Shown: positions 50,737 to 61,557 of the stretch, one piece after another
Numbering within the stretch: position 1 is the stretch's first letter
How the letters are laid out: each line of letters starts with the position of its first letter
Origin: Devosia rhizoryzae
Lineage (GTDB): Bacteria > Pseudomonadota > Alphaproteobacteria > Rhizobiales > Devosiaceae
Reading direction: 5' to 3'
NCBI RefSeq assembly: GCF_016698665.1
Contig: NZ_CP068046.1
Location: 310,001-374,000, forward strand
Length of the DNA stretch: 64,000 nt
Position numbers and translations under genes: made by a program
Notes under the pieces: model-generated
The model's database searches: none
The model's input: only the letters and a program-made list of their open reading frames with translations
Told to the model about the DNA's origin: nothing

Positions 50737-51858
50737 ATGACCTCCACTACCGTTCGCACCGCCTATGACGATCTGGTCACCCGCGGCGCGCTGACACCTG
50801 ACCCGGCCCAGCGTGATGCCGCAGCCGAGCTTGATCGTGTGCTGGCCGATCTCGTTGCCCACAAGCCCCGCACGGGCCTCCTCAGCTTCTTCGACAAGCC
50901 AAAACCCGTCCGCGGGCTCTATCTTTATGGCGATGTCGGGCGCGGCAAGACCATGCTGATGGACCTGTTTTTTGCCGCGGTGCCGTTTGCCGAAAAGCGG
51001 CGCGTGCATTTTCACGAGTTCATGGACGAGGTCCATGCCGGCATCGCTACCTTTCGCAAATCGGCTAAGGGAGACGATGCTGATCCGGTGGAAGCGGTGG
51101 TCAAGCCGATATTGCGATCGGGTCTGCGCCTTCTCTGTCTCGATGAGTTTCATGTGCACGACATCACCAATGCCATGTTGCTCGACCGCTTGTTCGGCAA
51201 GCTTTTTGCGGGCGGCGTAACACTCGTCGCGACCTCGAACGTGCCGCCGGACGGGCTCTACAAGGATGGGCTCAACCGGCAGCTATTTTTGCCGTTCATC
51301 GCGCTCCTTAAACAGCAAACCGTCGTGGCCGACCTGCCCTCTACGCAGGATTACCGTCGGCTGAAATTTGCCGGCCAGCAGGTTTACATTTTCGGCACGG
51401 GCCCGGACGTCACCGCCGCCATGGACCGGCTGTGGCTGCGCTTGACCGGGGGAGAGCAGGGGGCTCCCGGCGTGGTCGAAAGCATCGGCCGGCAGATCCC
51501 CGTGCCTTTGATGGCGATGGGCGCCGCCCGGTTCCGCTTCGCCGACCTCTGCGAAAAGCCGCTCGGCACCCGCGACTTCGTGCGCATCGCCCATCAGTTC
51601 GACTCGATCCTGATCGATGCCATTCCGCAGATGGACCGCACCAAGTCCGATGCCGCAAAACGCTTCATTCTCCTGATCGACAGCCTCTATGATCGTGGGG
51701 TGAAGCTTGCTGCGTCCTTCGCCGTTCCGCTCGAGCAGTTGGGCGCCGACGACAAGACCGCCTTCGAATTTCAGCGCACGCTGTCGCGCCTTACCGAGAT
51801 GCAGTCGGAAGAGTACTTGGCTAAGGGTCTGCGCGAGACGGCTTCGACTTCCGTCTGA
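50737..51858 (+). CDS. zapE: Cell division protein ZapE (AFG1-like ATPase)
   Basis: The 373-residue AAA-type ATPase has Walker A GDVGRGKT (65-72), Walker B LLCLDEF (about 130-136), VTLVATSNVPPDGLYKDGLNRQ as sensor 1 region and FDSILIDAIPQMD. This is the ZapE/AFG1 family, which acts on the FtsZ ring in E. coli and on mitochondrial protein quality control in eukaryotes. It lies directly before mdh-suc, as in many Hyphomicrobiales. Confidence 0.93.
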   Translation: MTSTTVRTAYDDLVTRGALTPDPAQRDAAAELDRVLADLVAHKPRTGLLSFFDKPKPVRGLYLYGDVGRGKTMLMDLFFAAVPFAEKRRVHFHEFMDEVHAGIATFRKSAKGDDADPVEAVVKPILRSGLRLLCLDEFHVHDITNAMLLDRLFGKLFAGGVTLVATSNVPPDGLYKDGLNRQLFLPFIALLKQQTVVADLPSTQDYRRLKFAGQQVYIFGTGPDVTAAMDRLWLRLTGGEQGAPGVVESIGRQIPVPLMAMGAARFRFADLCEKPLGTRDFVRIAHQFDSILIDAIPQMDRTKSDAAKRFILLIDSLYDRGVKLAASFAVPLEQLGADDKTAFEFQRTLSRLTEMQSEEYLAKGLRETASTSV

Positions 51859-51986
51859 CTTGCCCGTCCGGCACTGCCCCATCGCTCTTTGGCAAGGGGC
51901 AAATGGTCCTTAAGACGAAGGGTTCACTTGCCCCTCAACACCGACAAGGTTAAGAGGTGCGCCAATTCAACGCAGTTACGGGATGA

Positions 51987-52955
<969 letters not shown>

Positions 52956-52964
52956 CGCCTTCCG

Positions 52965-52996
52965 AGCCGCTGGTTTCGCCAGCGGCTTCTCCTTTT
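52965..52996 (+). terminator. Rho-independent terminator after mdh
   Basis: Nine-base arms AGCCGCTGG (52965-52973) and CCAGCGGCT (52979-52987) enclose a five-base loop and are followed by TCTCCTTTT. Confidence 0.8.
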
Positions 52997-53045
52997 CCGG
53001 CCTCCAGAAACGTCCGGTTACGACTGCCCACCCAAGGGGATTTTA

Positions 53046-54245
53046 ATGAACATCCATGAACACCAGGCCAAAGAGCTCTTGAAGAGCTATGGCGCGCCGG
53101 TTGCCGAAGGCGTTGCCATCACCTCGGCCGACGAGGCTGAAGCTGCGGCGAAAAAGCTGCCCGGCCCGCTTTACGTGGTCAAGTCGCAGATCCATGCCGG
53201 CGGCCGCGGCAAGGGCAAGTTCAAGGAACTGGGCGCCGATGCCAAGGGCGGCGTGCGCCTCGCGCGTTCGGTCGAAGATGTGGTCGCCAACGCCCGCGAA
53301 ATGCTGGGCAATACGCTCGTGACCAAGCAGACCGGCGACGCCGGCAAGCAGGTCAACCGCCTTTATATCGAAGACGGCGCCGACATCGCGCGCGAACTCT
53401 ACTGCTCGCTCCTCGTCGATCGCGCCACCTCACGTGTCAGCTTCGTGGTTTCGACCGAAGGCGGCATGGACATCGAGGCCGTGGCCGAGCACACGCCCGA
53501 CAAGATCATCACCGTCGCCATCGATCCGAGTGCCGGCGTCACCGATGCCGATGTCGCCAAGATCTCGGGCGCCCTGGCCCTTGACGGCGCTGCCGCCGAC
53601 GACGCCAAGACCCTGTTCCCGATCCTCTATAAGGCCTTCACCGAAAAGGACATGAGCCTTCTCGAAGTGAACCCGCTGATCGTCATGACCGATGGTCGCC
53701 TGCGCGTCCTCGACGCCAAGGTGAGCTTCGACAACAATGCCGCTTTCCGCCATGAAGAGCTCAAGCCCCTGCGCGACTTGACCGAAGAAGACGCCAAGGA
53801 AATCGAGGCGTCCAAGTATGACCTCGCCTATGTGGCGCTGGACGGCAATATCGGCTGCATGGTCAATGGCGCGGGCCTTGCCATGTCCACCATGGACATC
53901 ATCAAGCTCTATGGCGCCGAACCGGCCAACTTCCTCGATGTCGGTGGCGGCGCTTCCAAGGAAAAGGTTACGGCGGCGTTCAAGATCATCACTGCCGATC
54001 CGGCCGTGAAGGGTATTCTGGTCAACATCTTCGGCGGCATCATGCGCTGCGACGTGATCGCCGAAGGCGTGATCGCTGCGGTCAAGGAAGTCGGCCTCGA
54101 AGTGCCGCTGGTGGTTCGCCTCGAAGGCACCAATGTCAAGGAAGGCAAGGCCATCCTCGATAATTCCGGCCTCGACGTCATCTCCGCCGACGACCTCGAC
54201 GATGCCGCGCAGAAGATCGTCGCTGCCGTCGGCAAAGCCGCCTAA
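53046..54245 (+). CDS. sucC: Succinyl-CoA synthetase beta subunit
   Basis: The 399-residue ATP-grasp subunit starts [20 protein letters not shown], carries [12 protein letters not shown] and LEVNPLIV with metal ligands, and [13 protein letters not shown] with the nucleotide-side GGI motif near the C-terminus. With SucD it makes ATP or GTP from succinyl-CoA. It lies 24 bases before sucD. Confidence 0.97.
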   Translation: MNIHEHQAKELLKSYGAPVAEGVAITSADEAEAAAKKLPGPLYVVKSQIHAGGRGKGKFKELGADAKGGVRLARSVEDVVANAREMLGNTLVTKQTGDAGKQVNRLYIEDGADIARELYCSLLVDRATSRVSFVVSTEGGMDIEAVAEHTPDKIITVAIDPSAGVTDADVAKISGALALDGAAADDAKTLFPILYKAFTEKDMSLLEVNPLIVMTDGRLRVLDAKVSFDNNAAFRHEELKPLRDLTEEDAKEIEASKYDLAYVALDGNIGCMVNGAGLAMSTMDIIKLYGAEPANFLDVGGGASKEKVTAAFKIITADPAVKGILVNIFGGIMRCDVIAEGVIAAVKEVGLEVPLVVRLEGTNVKEGKAILDNSGLDVISADDLDDAAQKIVAAVGKAA

Positions 54246-54269
54246 GACCCGCCAGAAGAAAGAAACCCA

Positions 54270-55178
54270 ATGTCTATTCTCGTCAACAAAGACACCAAGG
54301 TTCTCGTGCAGGGTCTGACCGGCAAGACCGGCACCTTCCACACGGAACAGGCGCTCGCCTATTATGGCACCCAGATGGTGGGCGGCGTGAACCCCAAGAA
54401 GGCCGGCGAAACCTGGACATCCTCGCTCGACGTCACCGCGCAGCTGCCGGTCTTCGCGACCGTTGCCGAAGGCAAGGAGCGCACCGGCGCCAATGCCTCG
54501 GTCATCTATGTGCCGCCTCCTGGCGCCGCTGCCGCCATCGAGGAAGCGATCGACGCGGAAATCCCGCTGATCATCTGCATCACCGAAGGCGTGCCGGTCA
54601 TGGACATGGTCCGCGTTAAGGCAAAGCTCGAAAAGTCCAAGTCGCGCCTTATCGGGCCGAACTGCCCGGGCGTTTTGACGCCGGAAGAATGCAAGATCGG
54701 CATCATGCCGGGCTCGATCTTCTCGAAGGGCTCGGTGGGCATTGTTTCGCGCTCCGGCACGCTTACCTATGAAGCCGTGTTCCAGACCACCAATGAAGGC
54801 CTGGGCCAGACGACCGCCGTCGGCATCGGCGGCGATCCGGTCAAGGGCACCGAATTCATCGACATGCTCGAAATGTTTTTGGCCGACGAAGCGACCAAGT
54901 CGATCATCATGATCGGCGAGATCGGTGGCTCGGCCGAAGAGGACGCAGCGCAGTTCCTGATCGACGAAGCCAAGCGCGGCCGCAAGAAGCCGATGGCTGG
55001 CTTCATCGCCGGCCGCACCGCACCGGCCGGCCGGACCATGGGCCATGCTGGCGCCGTGATTTCAGGCGGCAAGGGCGGCGCGGAAGAAAAGATCGCAGCC
55101 ATGGAAGCGGCCGGGATCAAGGTCTCGGCATCTCCGGCCCGGATCGGCGCGACCTTGGCGGAAGTGCTTCGGGGCTAG
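54270..55178 (+). CDS. sucD: Succinyl-CoA synthetase alpha subunit
   Basis: The 302-residue subunit has the CoA-binding [14 protein letters not shown] near residues 14-27, the GPNCPGVL motif, SRSGTLTYE, and the phosphorylated histidine in [14 protein letters not shown]. It forms an alpha-beta complex with the preceding gene product. An R3 repeat follows three bases after the stop and probably ends the sucCD mRNA. Confidence 0.97.
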   Translation: MSILVNKDTKVLVQGLTGKTGTFHTEQALAYYGTQMVGGVNPKKAGETWTSSLDVTAQLPVFATVAEGKERTGANASVIYVPPPGAAAAIEEAIDAEIPLIICITEGVPVMDMVRVKAKLEKSKSRLIGPNCPGVLTPEECKIGIMPGSIFSKGSVGIVSRSGTLTYEAVFQTTNEGLGQTTAVGIGGDPVKGTEFIDMLEMFLADEATKSIIMIGEIGGSAEEDAAQFLIDEAKRGRKKPMAGFIAGRTAPAGRTMGHAGAVISGGKGGAEEKIAAMEAAGIKVSASPARIGATLAEVLRG

Positions 55179-55180
55179 GA

Positions 55181-55298
55181 GCCCCCACCCAGCCTCCCCC
55201 GTAAGTCGGGGGAGGAGCCGCATCTGCTTTGTGACACGATCGCGGACAAGCACCAGACTAGCTCCTCCCCCTTCTACAGGGGGAGGCGGGGTGGGGGT
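55181..55298. repeat. Intergenic palindromic repeat, family R3, copy 6
   Basis: GCCCCCACCCAGCCTCCCCC and GGGGGAGGCGGGGTGGGGG are inverted ends, with an inner GTAAGTCGGGGGAGGAG part also found at 29032-29134. It follows sucD. Confidence 0.85.
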
Positions 55299-55537
55299 CA
55301 ATACACCCACCAAAACTGCGTTTGCGACCCCTTCGGTCGCTCTTCTGACACGGTTTGGCCCTAAGCCGAATCCATGACCATCAAGTGAGCCGCGGTGCCA
55401 CGGCGGGCGCCGCAAGTCTTAACAAGATACAAAGGAAACGCGGTCAATATTCGCCCCACTTGGATGACCGCTTTTAACCAGCTTCGGCCGGTTCGTTGAG
55501 AAGGATGGCAGGGCGAGAAAGTCCTGCGACACAAGCG
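55299..55537. other. Non-coding gap before sucA
   Basis: Apart from a small GCGACC/GGTCGC hairpin (55324-55340) adjoining the R3 repeat, this stretch shows no gene. It should hold the sucAB promoter, but I cannot name convincing -35 and -10 boxes. An ATG at 55505 and a TTG at 55496 would extend SucA by 11 or 14 residues. Confidence 0.5.
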
Positions 55538-58500
55538 ATGACACGACAGGAAAAGAACGACACGTTCTTGCTGACCTCGTTCCTCTATGGGGGGAACGCC
55601 GACTACATCGAACAACTCTATTCGCGCTTCAAAACCGATCCTTCCAGCGTCGACGCGACCTGGTCGAGCTTTTTCGCCCGGCTCGACGATGCCGATGGCG
55701 TTGCGGCGCAGAACGCGGAAGGCCCGAGCTGGGGCCGCAAGGACTGGCCACCGGCGGAAGCGGGTGAACTGGTCAGTGCGCTCGATGGCGACTGGGGCCA
55801 GGTGGCGCTGAAGACCGAAAAGGCCGCGGTCAAGAAGGCCGCTGCCGAAGGCAAGCCCGCCCCGGCTGCTGCGGACGTGCTGCAGGCAACGCGCGACTCG
55901 ATCCGCGCCATCATGATGATCCGCGCCTATCGCATGCGCGGGCACCTCCATGCCGATCTCGATCCGCTCAAGCTCAAGTCCGACGAACCGGCGCCCGAGC
56001 TCGATCCCAAGAGCTACGGCTTCACCGACGCCGATTACGGCCGCAAGATCTTCATCGACAACGTGCTGGGTCTTGAATACGCGACCATCCCGGAAATGCT
56101 CGCCATCCTGCAGCGCACCTATTGCGGCACTGTGGGCATCGAGTTCATGCATATCTCCGATCCTGAGGCCAAGCAGTGGATCCAGGAGCGCATCGAGGGT
56201 CCGGACAAGGAAATCACCTTCACCGCCGAAGGCAAGAAGGCGATCCTCAACAAGCTTGTCGAGGCCGAAGGCTTCGAAAAGTTCCTCGACGTCAAGTATA
56301 CCGGCACCAAGCGCTTCGGCCTCGATGGCAGTGAAGCGGCGATCCCGGCGCTCGAGCAGATCATCAAGCGCGGTGGCGCCCTGGGCATCAAGGACATCGT
56401 CCTCGGCATGGCTCACCGCGGCCGTCTCAACGTTCTCACTCAGGTCATGCAGAAGCCGCATCGCGCCCTGTTCCACGAGTTCAAGGGCGGCGCCTTCTAT
56501 CCGGAAGACGTGGAAGGCTCGGGCGACGTCAAGTACCACCTCGGCGCGTCCTCCGACCGCGACTTCGACGGCAACAAGGTTCACCTGTCGCTGACCGCCA
56601 ATCCGAGCCATCTCGAGATCGTCGATCCGGTGGTGCTCGGCAAGTCCCGCGCCAAGCAGGACCAGCACATTTCCCCCGAGCACAAGCTCGTCGACGTCGC
56701 CGTCGAAGGCAAGCCGGACCGCTCCATGGTCCTGCCGCTCTTGATCCATGGCGATGCGGCTTTTGCCGGGCAGGGCGTCATTGCCGAATGCCTCGGGCTT
56801 TCGGGCCTCAAGGGTCACCGCACGGGCGGGTCGATCCATCTGGTGATCAACAACCAGATCGGCTTCACCACCTCGCCGATGTATTCGCGCTCCTCGCCTT
56901 ACCCGACCGACGTCGCCAAGATGATCGAAGCACCGGTATTCCATGTGAACGGCGACGATCCGGAAGCCGTCGTGTTTGCGGCCAAGGTTGCCGTCGAGTA
57001 CCGCCAGAAGTTCGGCAAGCCTGTCGTCATCGACATGTTCTGCTATCGCCGTTTCGGTCACAACGAAGGCGACGAACCAAGCTTCACCCAGCCGCTAATG
57101 TATTCCAAGATCCGGTCGCACAAGACCACTTTGGAAATCTATGCCGAAAAGCTCGTTACCGAAGGTCTCGTGAGCCAGGCCGATGTCGACCAGCTCAAGG
57201 GCGACTGGAAGGCCAAGCTCGAGACCGAGTTCGAGGCCGGTCAGGATTATCGCCCGAACAAGGCCGACTGGCTCGATGGCCAATGGAAGGACTTCAAGCC
57301 TGCCGATCAGGAAGGCCCGCGTCGTGGCGACACAGGCGTGGCGCTCGAACGCCTCGTCGAGATCGGCACCAAGCTGACGCAGGTCCCGGCGGACTTCAAC
57401 GCCCACAAGACCGTCAAGCGCTTTATGGACAATCGCCTTGGCGCCATCGAGGCCGGCGAAGGCATTGACTGGGCTACCGCGGAAGCCTTGGCATTCGGCA
57501 CGCTCGTGACCGAAGGCCATCCCGTTCGCCTCTCTGGACAGGACGTCGAACGCGGCACTTTCAGCCAGCGCCACTCGGTGCTCAACGACCAGCAGGTCGA
57601 GAACAAGACCTATACGCCGCTCAACAATCTTGATGCTGGCCAGGCGCGCTACGAAGTCATCAACTCGATGCTGTCGGAAGAAGCGGTGCTCGGCTTCGAG
57701 TATGGCTATTCGCTGGCGGAGCCCAAGGCGCTGACGCTTTGGGAGGCCCAGTTCGGCGACTTCGTCAACGGCGCTCAGGTTGTCATCGACCAGTTCATCT
57801 CCTCGGGCGAGCGCAAGTGGTTCCGCATGTCGGGCCTCGTGATGCTGTTGCCGCATGGCTATGAGGGGCAGGGGCCGGAGCACTCCTCCGCGCGGCCGGA
57901 GCGCTTCCTCCAGCTTTGCGCCGAAGACAACATGCAGGTCGCCAACTGCACGACGCCGGCCAACTACTTCCACATCCTGCGCCGGCAGCTCAAGCGCGAC
58001 TTCCGCAAGCCGCTGATCCTGATGACTCCCAAGTCGCTGCTGCGGCACAAGCGGGCAATCTCGGGTCTCGTGGAACTTGGTCCGGACAGCGTCTTCCACC
58101 GTCTCCTCTGGGACGATGCGGAAGCCCCCGGCGTGCCAAAGACCACGACGCGCCTCGTGCCGGATGCCCGCATCCGCCGCGTCGTTCTTTGCACCGGCAA
58201 GGTCTACTACGACCTCCTGGAAGATCGCGAGAAGAAGGGCATCAACGATGTCTACCTCCTGCGCGTCGAGCAGCTTTATCCGTTCCCGGCAAAGGCCCTG
58301 CTCGACGAGCTCAGCCGCTTCCCCAATGCCGACGTCGTCTGGTGCCAGGAAGAGCCGCGCAATATGGGTGCATGGACCTTCGTCCAGCCCTATATCGAGT
58401 GGGTATTCGACCAGATGGGCCGCACCAATGATCGCGTGCACTATGTCGGCCGCAAGGCTGCCGCCTCGCCGGCAACCGGCCTGATGCGCACCCATCTCGC

Positions 58501-58540
58501 ACAGCTCCAGGAATTCCTGGACGAAGCCTTCGCCAAGTAG
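55538..58540 (+). CDS. sucA: 2-oxoglutarate dehydrogenase E1 component
   Basis: The 1000-residue thiamine diphosphate enzyme decarboxylates 2-oxoglutarate and succinylates the lipoyl group of SucB. It has FLYGGNADYIEQLYSRF at the N-terminus, the GMAHRGRLNVL and MGLSGLKGHRTGG-like ThDP region, HVNGDDPEAV, RFGHNEGDEP, and the transketolase-like pyrimidine domain with LLPHGYEGQGPEHSSAR. The ATG at 55538 is chosen because rhizobial homologues begin MxRQExN; its ribosome site is weak, and the in-frame ATG at 55505 remains possible. It lies 24 bases before sucB. Confidence 0.96.
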   Translation: MTRQEKNDTFLLTSFLYGGNADYIEQLYSRFKTDPSSVDATWSSFFARLDDADGVAAQNAEGPSWGRKDWPPAEAGELVSALDGDWGQVALKTEKAAVKKAAAEGKPAPAAADVLQATRDSIRAIMMIRAYRMRGHLHADLDPLKLKSDEPAPELDPKSYGFTDADYGRKIFIDNVLGLEYATIPEMLAILQRTYCGTVGIEFMHISDPEAKQWIQERIEGPDKEITFTAEGKKAILNKLVEAEGFEKFLDVKYTGTKRFGLDGSEAAIPALEQIIKRGGALGIKDIVLGMAHRGRLNVLTQVMQKPHRALFHEFKGGAFYPEDVEGSGDVKYHLGASSDRDFDGNKVHLSLTANPSHLEIVDPVVLGKSRAKQDQHISPEHKLVDVAVEGKPDRSMVLPLLIHGDAAFAGQGVIAECLGLSGLKGHRTGGSIHLVINNQIGFTTSPMYSRSSPYPTDVAKMIEAPVFHVNGDDPEAVVFAAKVAVEYRQKFGKPVVIDMFCYRRFGHNEGDEPSFTQPLMYSKIRSHKTTLEIYAEKLVTEGLVSQADVDQLKGDWKAKLETEFEAGQDYRPNKADWLDGQWKDFKPADQEGPRRGDTGVALERLVEIGTKLTQVPADFNAHKTVKRFMDNRLGAIEAGEGIDWATAEALAFGTLVTEGHPVRLSGQDVERGTFSQRHSVLNDQQVENKTYTPLNNLDAGQARYEVINSMLSEEAVLGFEYGYSLAEPKALTLWEAQFGDFVNGAQVVIDQFISSGERKWFRMSGLVMLLPHGYEGQGPEHSSARPERFLQLCAEDNMQVANCTTPANYFHILRRQLKRDFRKPLILMTPKSLLRHKRAISGLVELGPDSVFHRLLWDDAEAPGVPKTTTRLVPDARIRRVVLCTGKVYYDLLEDREKKGINDVYLLRVEQLYPFPAKALLDELSRFPNADVVWCQEEPRNMGAWTFVQPYIEWVFDQMGRTNDRVHYVGRKAAASPATGLMRTHLAQLQEFLDEAFAK

Positions 58541-58564
58541 AGCCCGAGAACCAAGGACAAACTC

Positions 58565-59872
58565 ATGTCGACAGAAATCCGTGTCCCGACCCTGGGCGAA
58601 AGCGTTACCGAAGCCACGATCGGCCAGTGGTTCAAGAAGGTGGGCGACACCGTCAATGCCGACGAACCCATCGTCGAGCTCGAAACCGACAAGGTGACGA
58701 TCGAAGTGCCGGCCCCCGCTTCGGGCGTGCTCGAAGCCATCGCCGCCAATCCGGGCGACACCGTTGACGTCAATGCCCTCCTCGGCGCCATCGGTGGCGG
58801 AACAGGTGCTGCCGCTTCCGCCCCGGCCGCAACTCCCGCTCCGCAGCCTGCTCCCAGCCAGCCGGCTGCAGCGCCGCAGGCTCCTGCTGCCACCGACCGC
58901 GCTCCCGCCCCGTCGGCGCAGAAGCTGATCAACGAAAACGGCCTCAACGCCGCCGACATCAACGGTTCGGGCAAGTCGGGCCAGGTGCTCAAGGAAGACG
59001 TCTTGGCCTCGATCCTGCGTCCGCAGGCTGCCGCTCCCGCTGCACAGCCGGCACAGGCTCTCGATACGTCGGGCGCGCCCAAGCTCTACAATCCCGCACC
59101 GGCTTCGGCTCCTGCTGCAAAGCCCGCCGAAGCGCCCAAGGCTGCGCGGTCGCCCGTCGCCGCCGATGATGCCTCGCGCGAGGAACGGGTCAAGATGACC
59201 CGCCTGCGCCAGACCATCGCCCGCCGCCTCAAGGATGCGCAGAACACCGCCGCCATGCTGACCACCTTCAACGAGGTGGACATGAAGCCGGTGATGGAGC
59301 TGCGCAACCAGTACAAGGAGCTTTTCGAGAAGAAGCACGGCGTCAAGCTTGGCTTTATGGGCTTCTTCACCAAGGCCGTGGTTCACGCGCTCAAGGAAAT
59401 CCCGGCCGTCAACGCCGAGATCGATGGCGATGACCTGATCTACAAGCAATACGCGCATATCGGCGTCGCCGTCGGTACCGACAAGGGCCTCGTGGTCCCG
59501 GTCGTCCGCAATGCCGATGGGATGTCGATCGCCGAGATCGAAAAGGAAATCGGCAATCTCGGCAAGAAGGCGCGCGATGGCCAGCTGTCGATGGCCGACA
59601 TGCAGGGCGGCACCTTCACCATCTCCAATGGTGGTGTCTACGGTTCGCTGATGTCGACCCCGATCCTCAATGCGCCGCAGTCGGGCATCCTCGGCATGCA
59701 CAAGATCCAGGAGCGCCCGGTCGTCGTCGGCGGCCAGATCGTCGTGCGTCCGATGATGTATCTGGCGCTGAGCTACGATCATCGCATCGTCGACGGCAAG
59801 GAAGCCGTAACATTCCTGGTTCGCGTCAAGGAATCGCTCGAGGCGCCCGAGCGCCTGGTGCTCGATCTCTGA
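58565..59872 (+). CDS. sucB: Dihydrolipoyllysine succinyltransferase, E2 of 2-oxoglutarate dehydrogenase
   Basis: The 435-residue E2 has one lipoyl domain (lipoyl Lys43 in [11 protein letters not shown]), a long Ala/Pro linker, the E1/E3-binding domain (about 115-145), a second linker and the catalytic domain with SYDHRIVDG near residue 403. It accepts the succinyl group and passes it to CoA. A terminator follows the stop, and the E3 gene lpdA is reached only after three unrelated small genes. Confidence 0.97.
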   Translation: MSTEIRVPTLGESVTEATIGQWFKKVGDTVNADEPIVELETDKVTIEVPAPASGVLEAIAANPGDTVDVNALLGAIGGGTGAAASAPAATPAPQPAPSQPAAAPQAPAATDRAPAPSAQKLINENGLNAADINGSGKSGQVLKEDVLASILRPQAAAPAAQPAQALDTSGAPKLYNPAPASAPAAKPAEAPKAARSPVAADDASREERVKMTRLRQTIARRLKDAQNTAAMLTTFNEVDMKPVMELRNQYKELFEKKHGVKLGFMGFFTKAVVHALKEIPAVNAEIDGDDLIYKQYAHIGVAVGTDKGLVVPVVRNADGMSIAEIEKEIGNLGKKARDGQLSMADMQGGTFTISNGGVYGSLMSTPILNAPQSGILGMHKIQERPVVVGGQIVVRPMMYLALSYDHRIVDGKEAVTFLVRVKESLEAPERLVLDL

Positions 59873-59894
59873 TCGCCACAAACATGATCTTGTT

Positions 59895-59920
59895 GAGGGC
59901 TCGCTTCGGCGGGCCCTCTT
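59895..59920 (+). terminator. Terminator hairpin after sucB
   Basis: Ten-base arms GAGGGCTCGC (59895-59904) and GCGGGCCCTC (59909-59918) with a TTCG loop include one G-T pair; the T tail is short. Confidence 0.6.
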
Positions 59921-60016
59921 CGTTCACGGCTTTCTCATCGGCGAGGCTGCGAACGCTAACAGTCTGTTAGCACTTGAAGCTCTTATGACAAGGCTGGACT
60001 ATTGCAGGAGAATTCA

Positions 60017-60463
60017 GTGCGACGTTTGCGGACTTTCGGCGCCGTTTTCAGCCTTCTCGCCCTGCCGGCTCTGGCCCAGGAAACAACCGACACCGCTCTC
60101 GTCGGCGAGCTCATGGCCTTCCACGGCTCTGCCGCCATCGTCGACGTCATGACCACCCATTGCTATGAGACCACCGGTCTCGACCCCGCCTTCCAGGAAG
60201 CGTCGAAGAACTGGTACCTCCGCAATATCAGCTACTTAGACCTGGCCGACCGCGTCATCGCCCGCCTGGGCGGTAGCTCGGAAGAAGAACTCGAGGCTGC
60301 CGAAACCTACGGCGGCACGCAGATCATGACCGCCTATAACCAGTCTGCCGACAAGAACGTCTTCTGCCGCACCTTTCTCGAACAGGTCGAGGCCGGCAGC
60401 CTCGATATCGACAAGCAACTGCCCGAAGTTCTGAAACGCGCTCAGGAAATTTCTGCTTCCTGA
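60017..60463 (+). CDS. Secreted protein of unknown function
   Basis: The 148-residue product starts at a GTG (60017) behind GCAGGAG and has a signal peptide (about 1-21, LPALAQ). The mature part is mostly helical and acidic, with cysteines in TTHCYETTG and KNVFCRTF that could form a disulfide, and a WYLRNISYLDLADRVIARLGG segment. No family is recognised. It lies between sucB and lpdA, a position where small periplasmic genes of unknown role occur. Confidence 0.75.
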   Translation: MRRLRTFGAVFSLLALPALAQETTDTALVGELMAFHGSAAIVDVMTTHCYETTGLDPAFQEASKNWYLRNISYLDLADRVIARLGGSSEEELEAAETYGGTQIMTAYNQSADKNVFCRTFLEQVEAGSLDIDKQLPEVLKRAQEISAS

Positions 60464-60532
60464 GGCGCTCGGCAGGGGCTGGCGCTATCCTGTTGCGTGC
60501 GCAATAGTCGTTTGCAATCGGGAGACGACAGC

Positions 60533-61030
60533 ATGCGCCTTGCCATTGGTTTGATGCTCTCGCTCACCGTGATCGGTGCCCCAATCGGCGCCGAATGCAG
60601 CATTACCAATGCACGTTATATTCAGCCCGACGCGCCTTGGTCGCTGACCTTTGAGCGCGTGCCAAAATATGGCGCTGCCAATCAGATCGCCGCCTTTGCG
60701 CTTGAGCTTCCCAATTCTGGCGTAACGCTCCATGGCGCCGTGCATGGCTCCAACGGTTTCGGTTCGCCGCTTTGGAGCATCGAAGGTCCATGCTCCTCCA
60801 AGGCGCAGGACAGCTGCCAGTTCCTGATGGAGAACCAGTCGCCTCCGATCTACGGCATCTATGACGGCGTGGTGAAGTTCCTGGAGGCCGAGCGCGGATC
60901 GGTTGCTCCCGAGCAGATCATTCTTCCACAGCTCGCCGTCAGTCTCTGGGATTCCAACTATCGCGATAGCGAATGGGCTGGTGATGATGTTATGCCCGGC
61001 GACGCCTTCCTCCTGGAAGGCTGCGAATAA
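60533..61030 (+). CDS. Secreted protein of unknown function
   Basis: The 165-residue protein starts at ATG 60533 behind GGGAGAC; the longer frame from 60497 lacks a ribosome site. A signal peptide covers about residues 1-21 (GAPIGAEC). The mature part has five cysteines, suggesting disulfides (AECSIT, GPCSSKAQDSCQF, LLEGCE), and a beta-rich pattern. It is not recognised. Confidence 0.72.
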   Translation: MRLAIGLMLSLTVIGAPIGAECSITNARYIQPDAPWSLTFERVPKYGAANQIAAFALELPNSGVTLHGAVHGSNGFGSPLWSIEGPCSSKAQDSCQFLMENQSPPIYGIYDGVVKFLEAERGSVAPEQIILPQLAVSLWDSNYRDSEWAGDDVMPGDAFLLEGCE

Positions 61031-61068
61031 CCGATCCGCTGCTAAGGTGCTGACAGCCTGGGGTATCG

Positions 61069-61461
61069 ATGACAGTTGAGCTGACTTACGTAATTTGGAG
61101 CGCATTTCTGGGTCTTGTCTATCTTGGCGTCCAAGCCATGCTGTTCCGCCTGGACTTCGGCTTTCGCTATGCCAATACCCAGCGCGACATCGATCCACCG
61201 CCGCCCAACAAGTGGAACAAGCGTGGCCAGCGAGCGCTCGCCAACTTTCTTGAAACCTATGGCGTCTTTCTCGCCCTGGCGCTTGCTACCGAACTCTCGG
61301 GGCGCTCGGACAATCTCACCGTGTGGGGCGCGCACATTTGGTTCTGGGCGCGGATCGCGTTTCTGCCTGCCTATTTCATCGACATCAATCAACTGCGCTC
61401 GAGCGTCTGGACGATCTCGTTGATTGGCCTCCTGCTGATGTTTATCGGCGTCGCATTCTAA
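61069..61461 (+). CDS. MAPEG family integral membrane protein
   Basis: The 130-residue protein has four membrane helices (about 6-25, 63-78, 87-104 and 111-129) and the MAPEG pattern: RGQRALANFLETYGVFLALAL at helix 2 and FWARIAFLPAYFIDINQLRSSVW at helices 3-4. Family members include glutathione transferases and prostaglandin synthases, but many bacterial ones, like this, have no known substrate. The ATG at 61069 is preceded by a weak site. Confidence 0.85.
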   Translation: MTVELTYVIWSAFLGLVYLGVQAMLFRLDFGFRYANTQRDIDPPPPNKWNKRGQRALANFLETYGVFLALALATELSGRSDNLTVWGAHIWFWARIAFLPAYFIDINQLRSSVWTISLIGLLLMFIGVAF

Positions 61462-61557
61462 GGCGAAGGACGCGTTGCCGGGTGCGGCGAGGTATTGTAT
61501 CGAGTTGGCGCGGAGTTTAGGGCGACCGCGGCCTTTCGATAAGCGCAGGACAGCATC

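Noticed and set aside
53430..55046. Minus-strand open frame of 538 codons
   Set aside because: It is antisense to sucC and sucD and shows no domain features.
57095..59881. Minus-strand open frame of 928 codons
   Set aside because: It is the shadow of sucA and sucB; a 2.8-kb antisense gene without homology is not credible.
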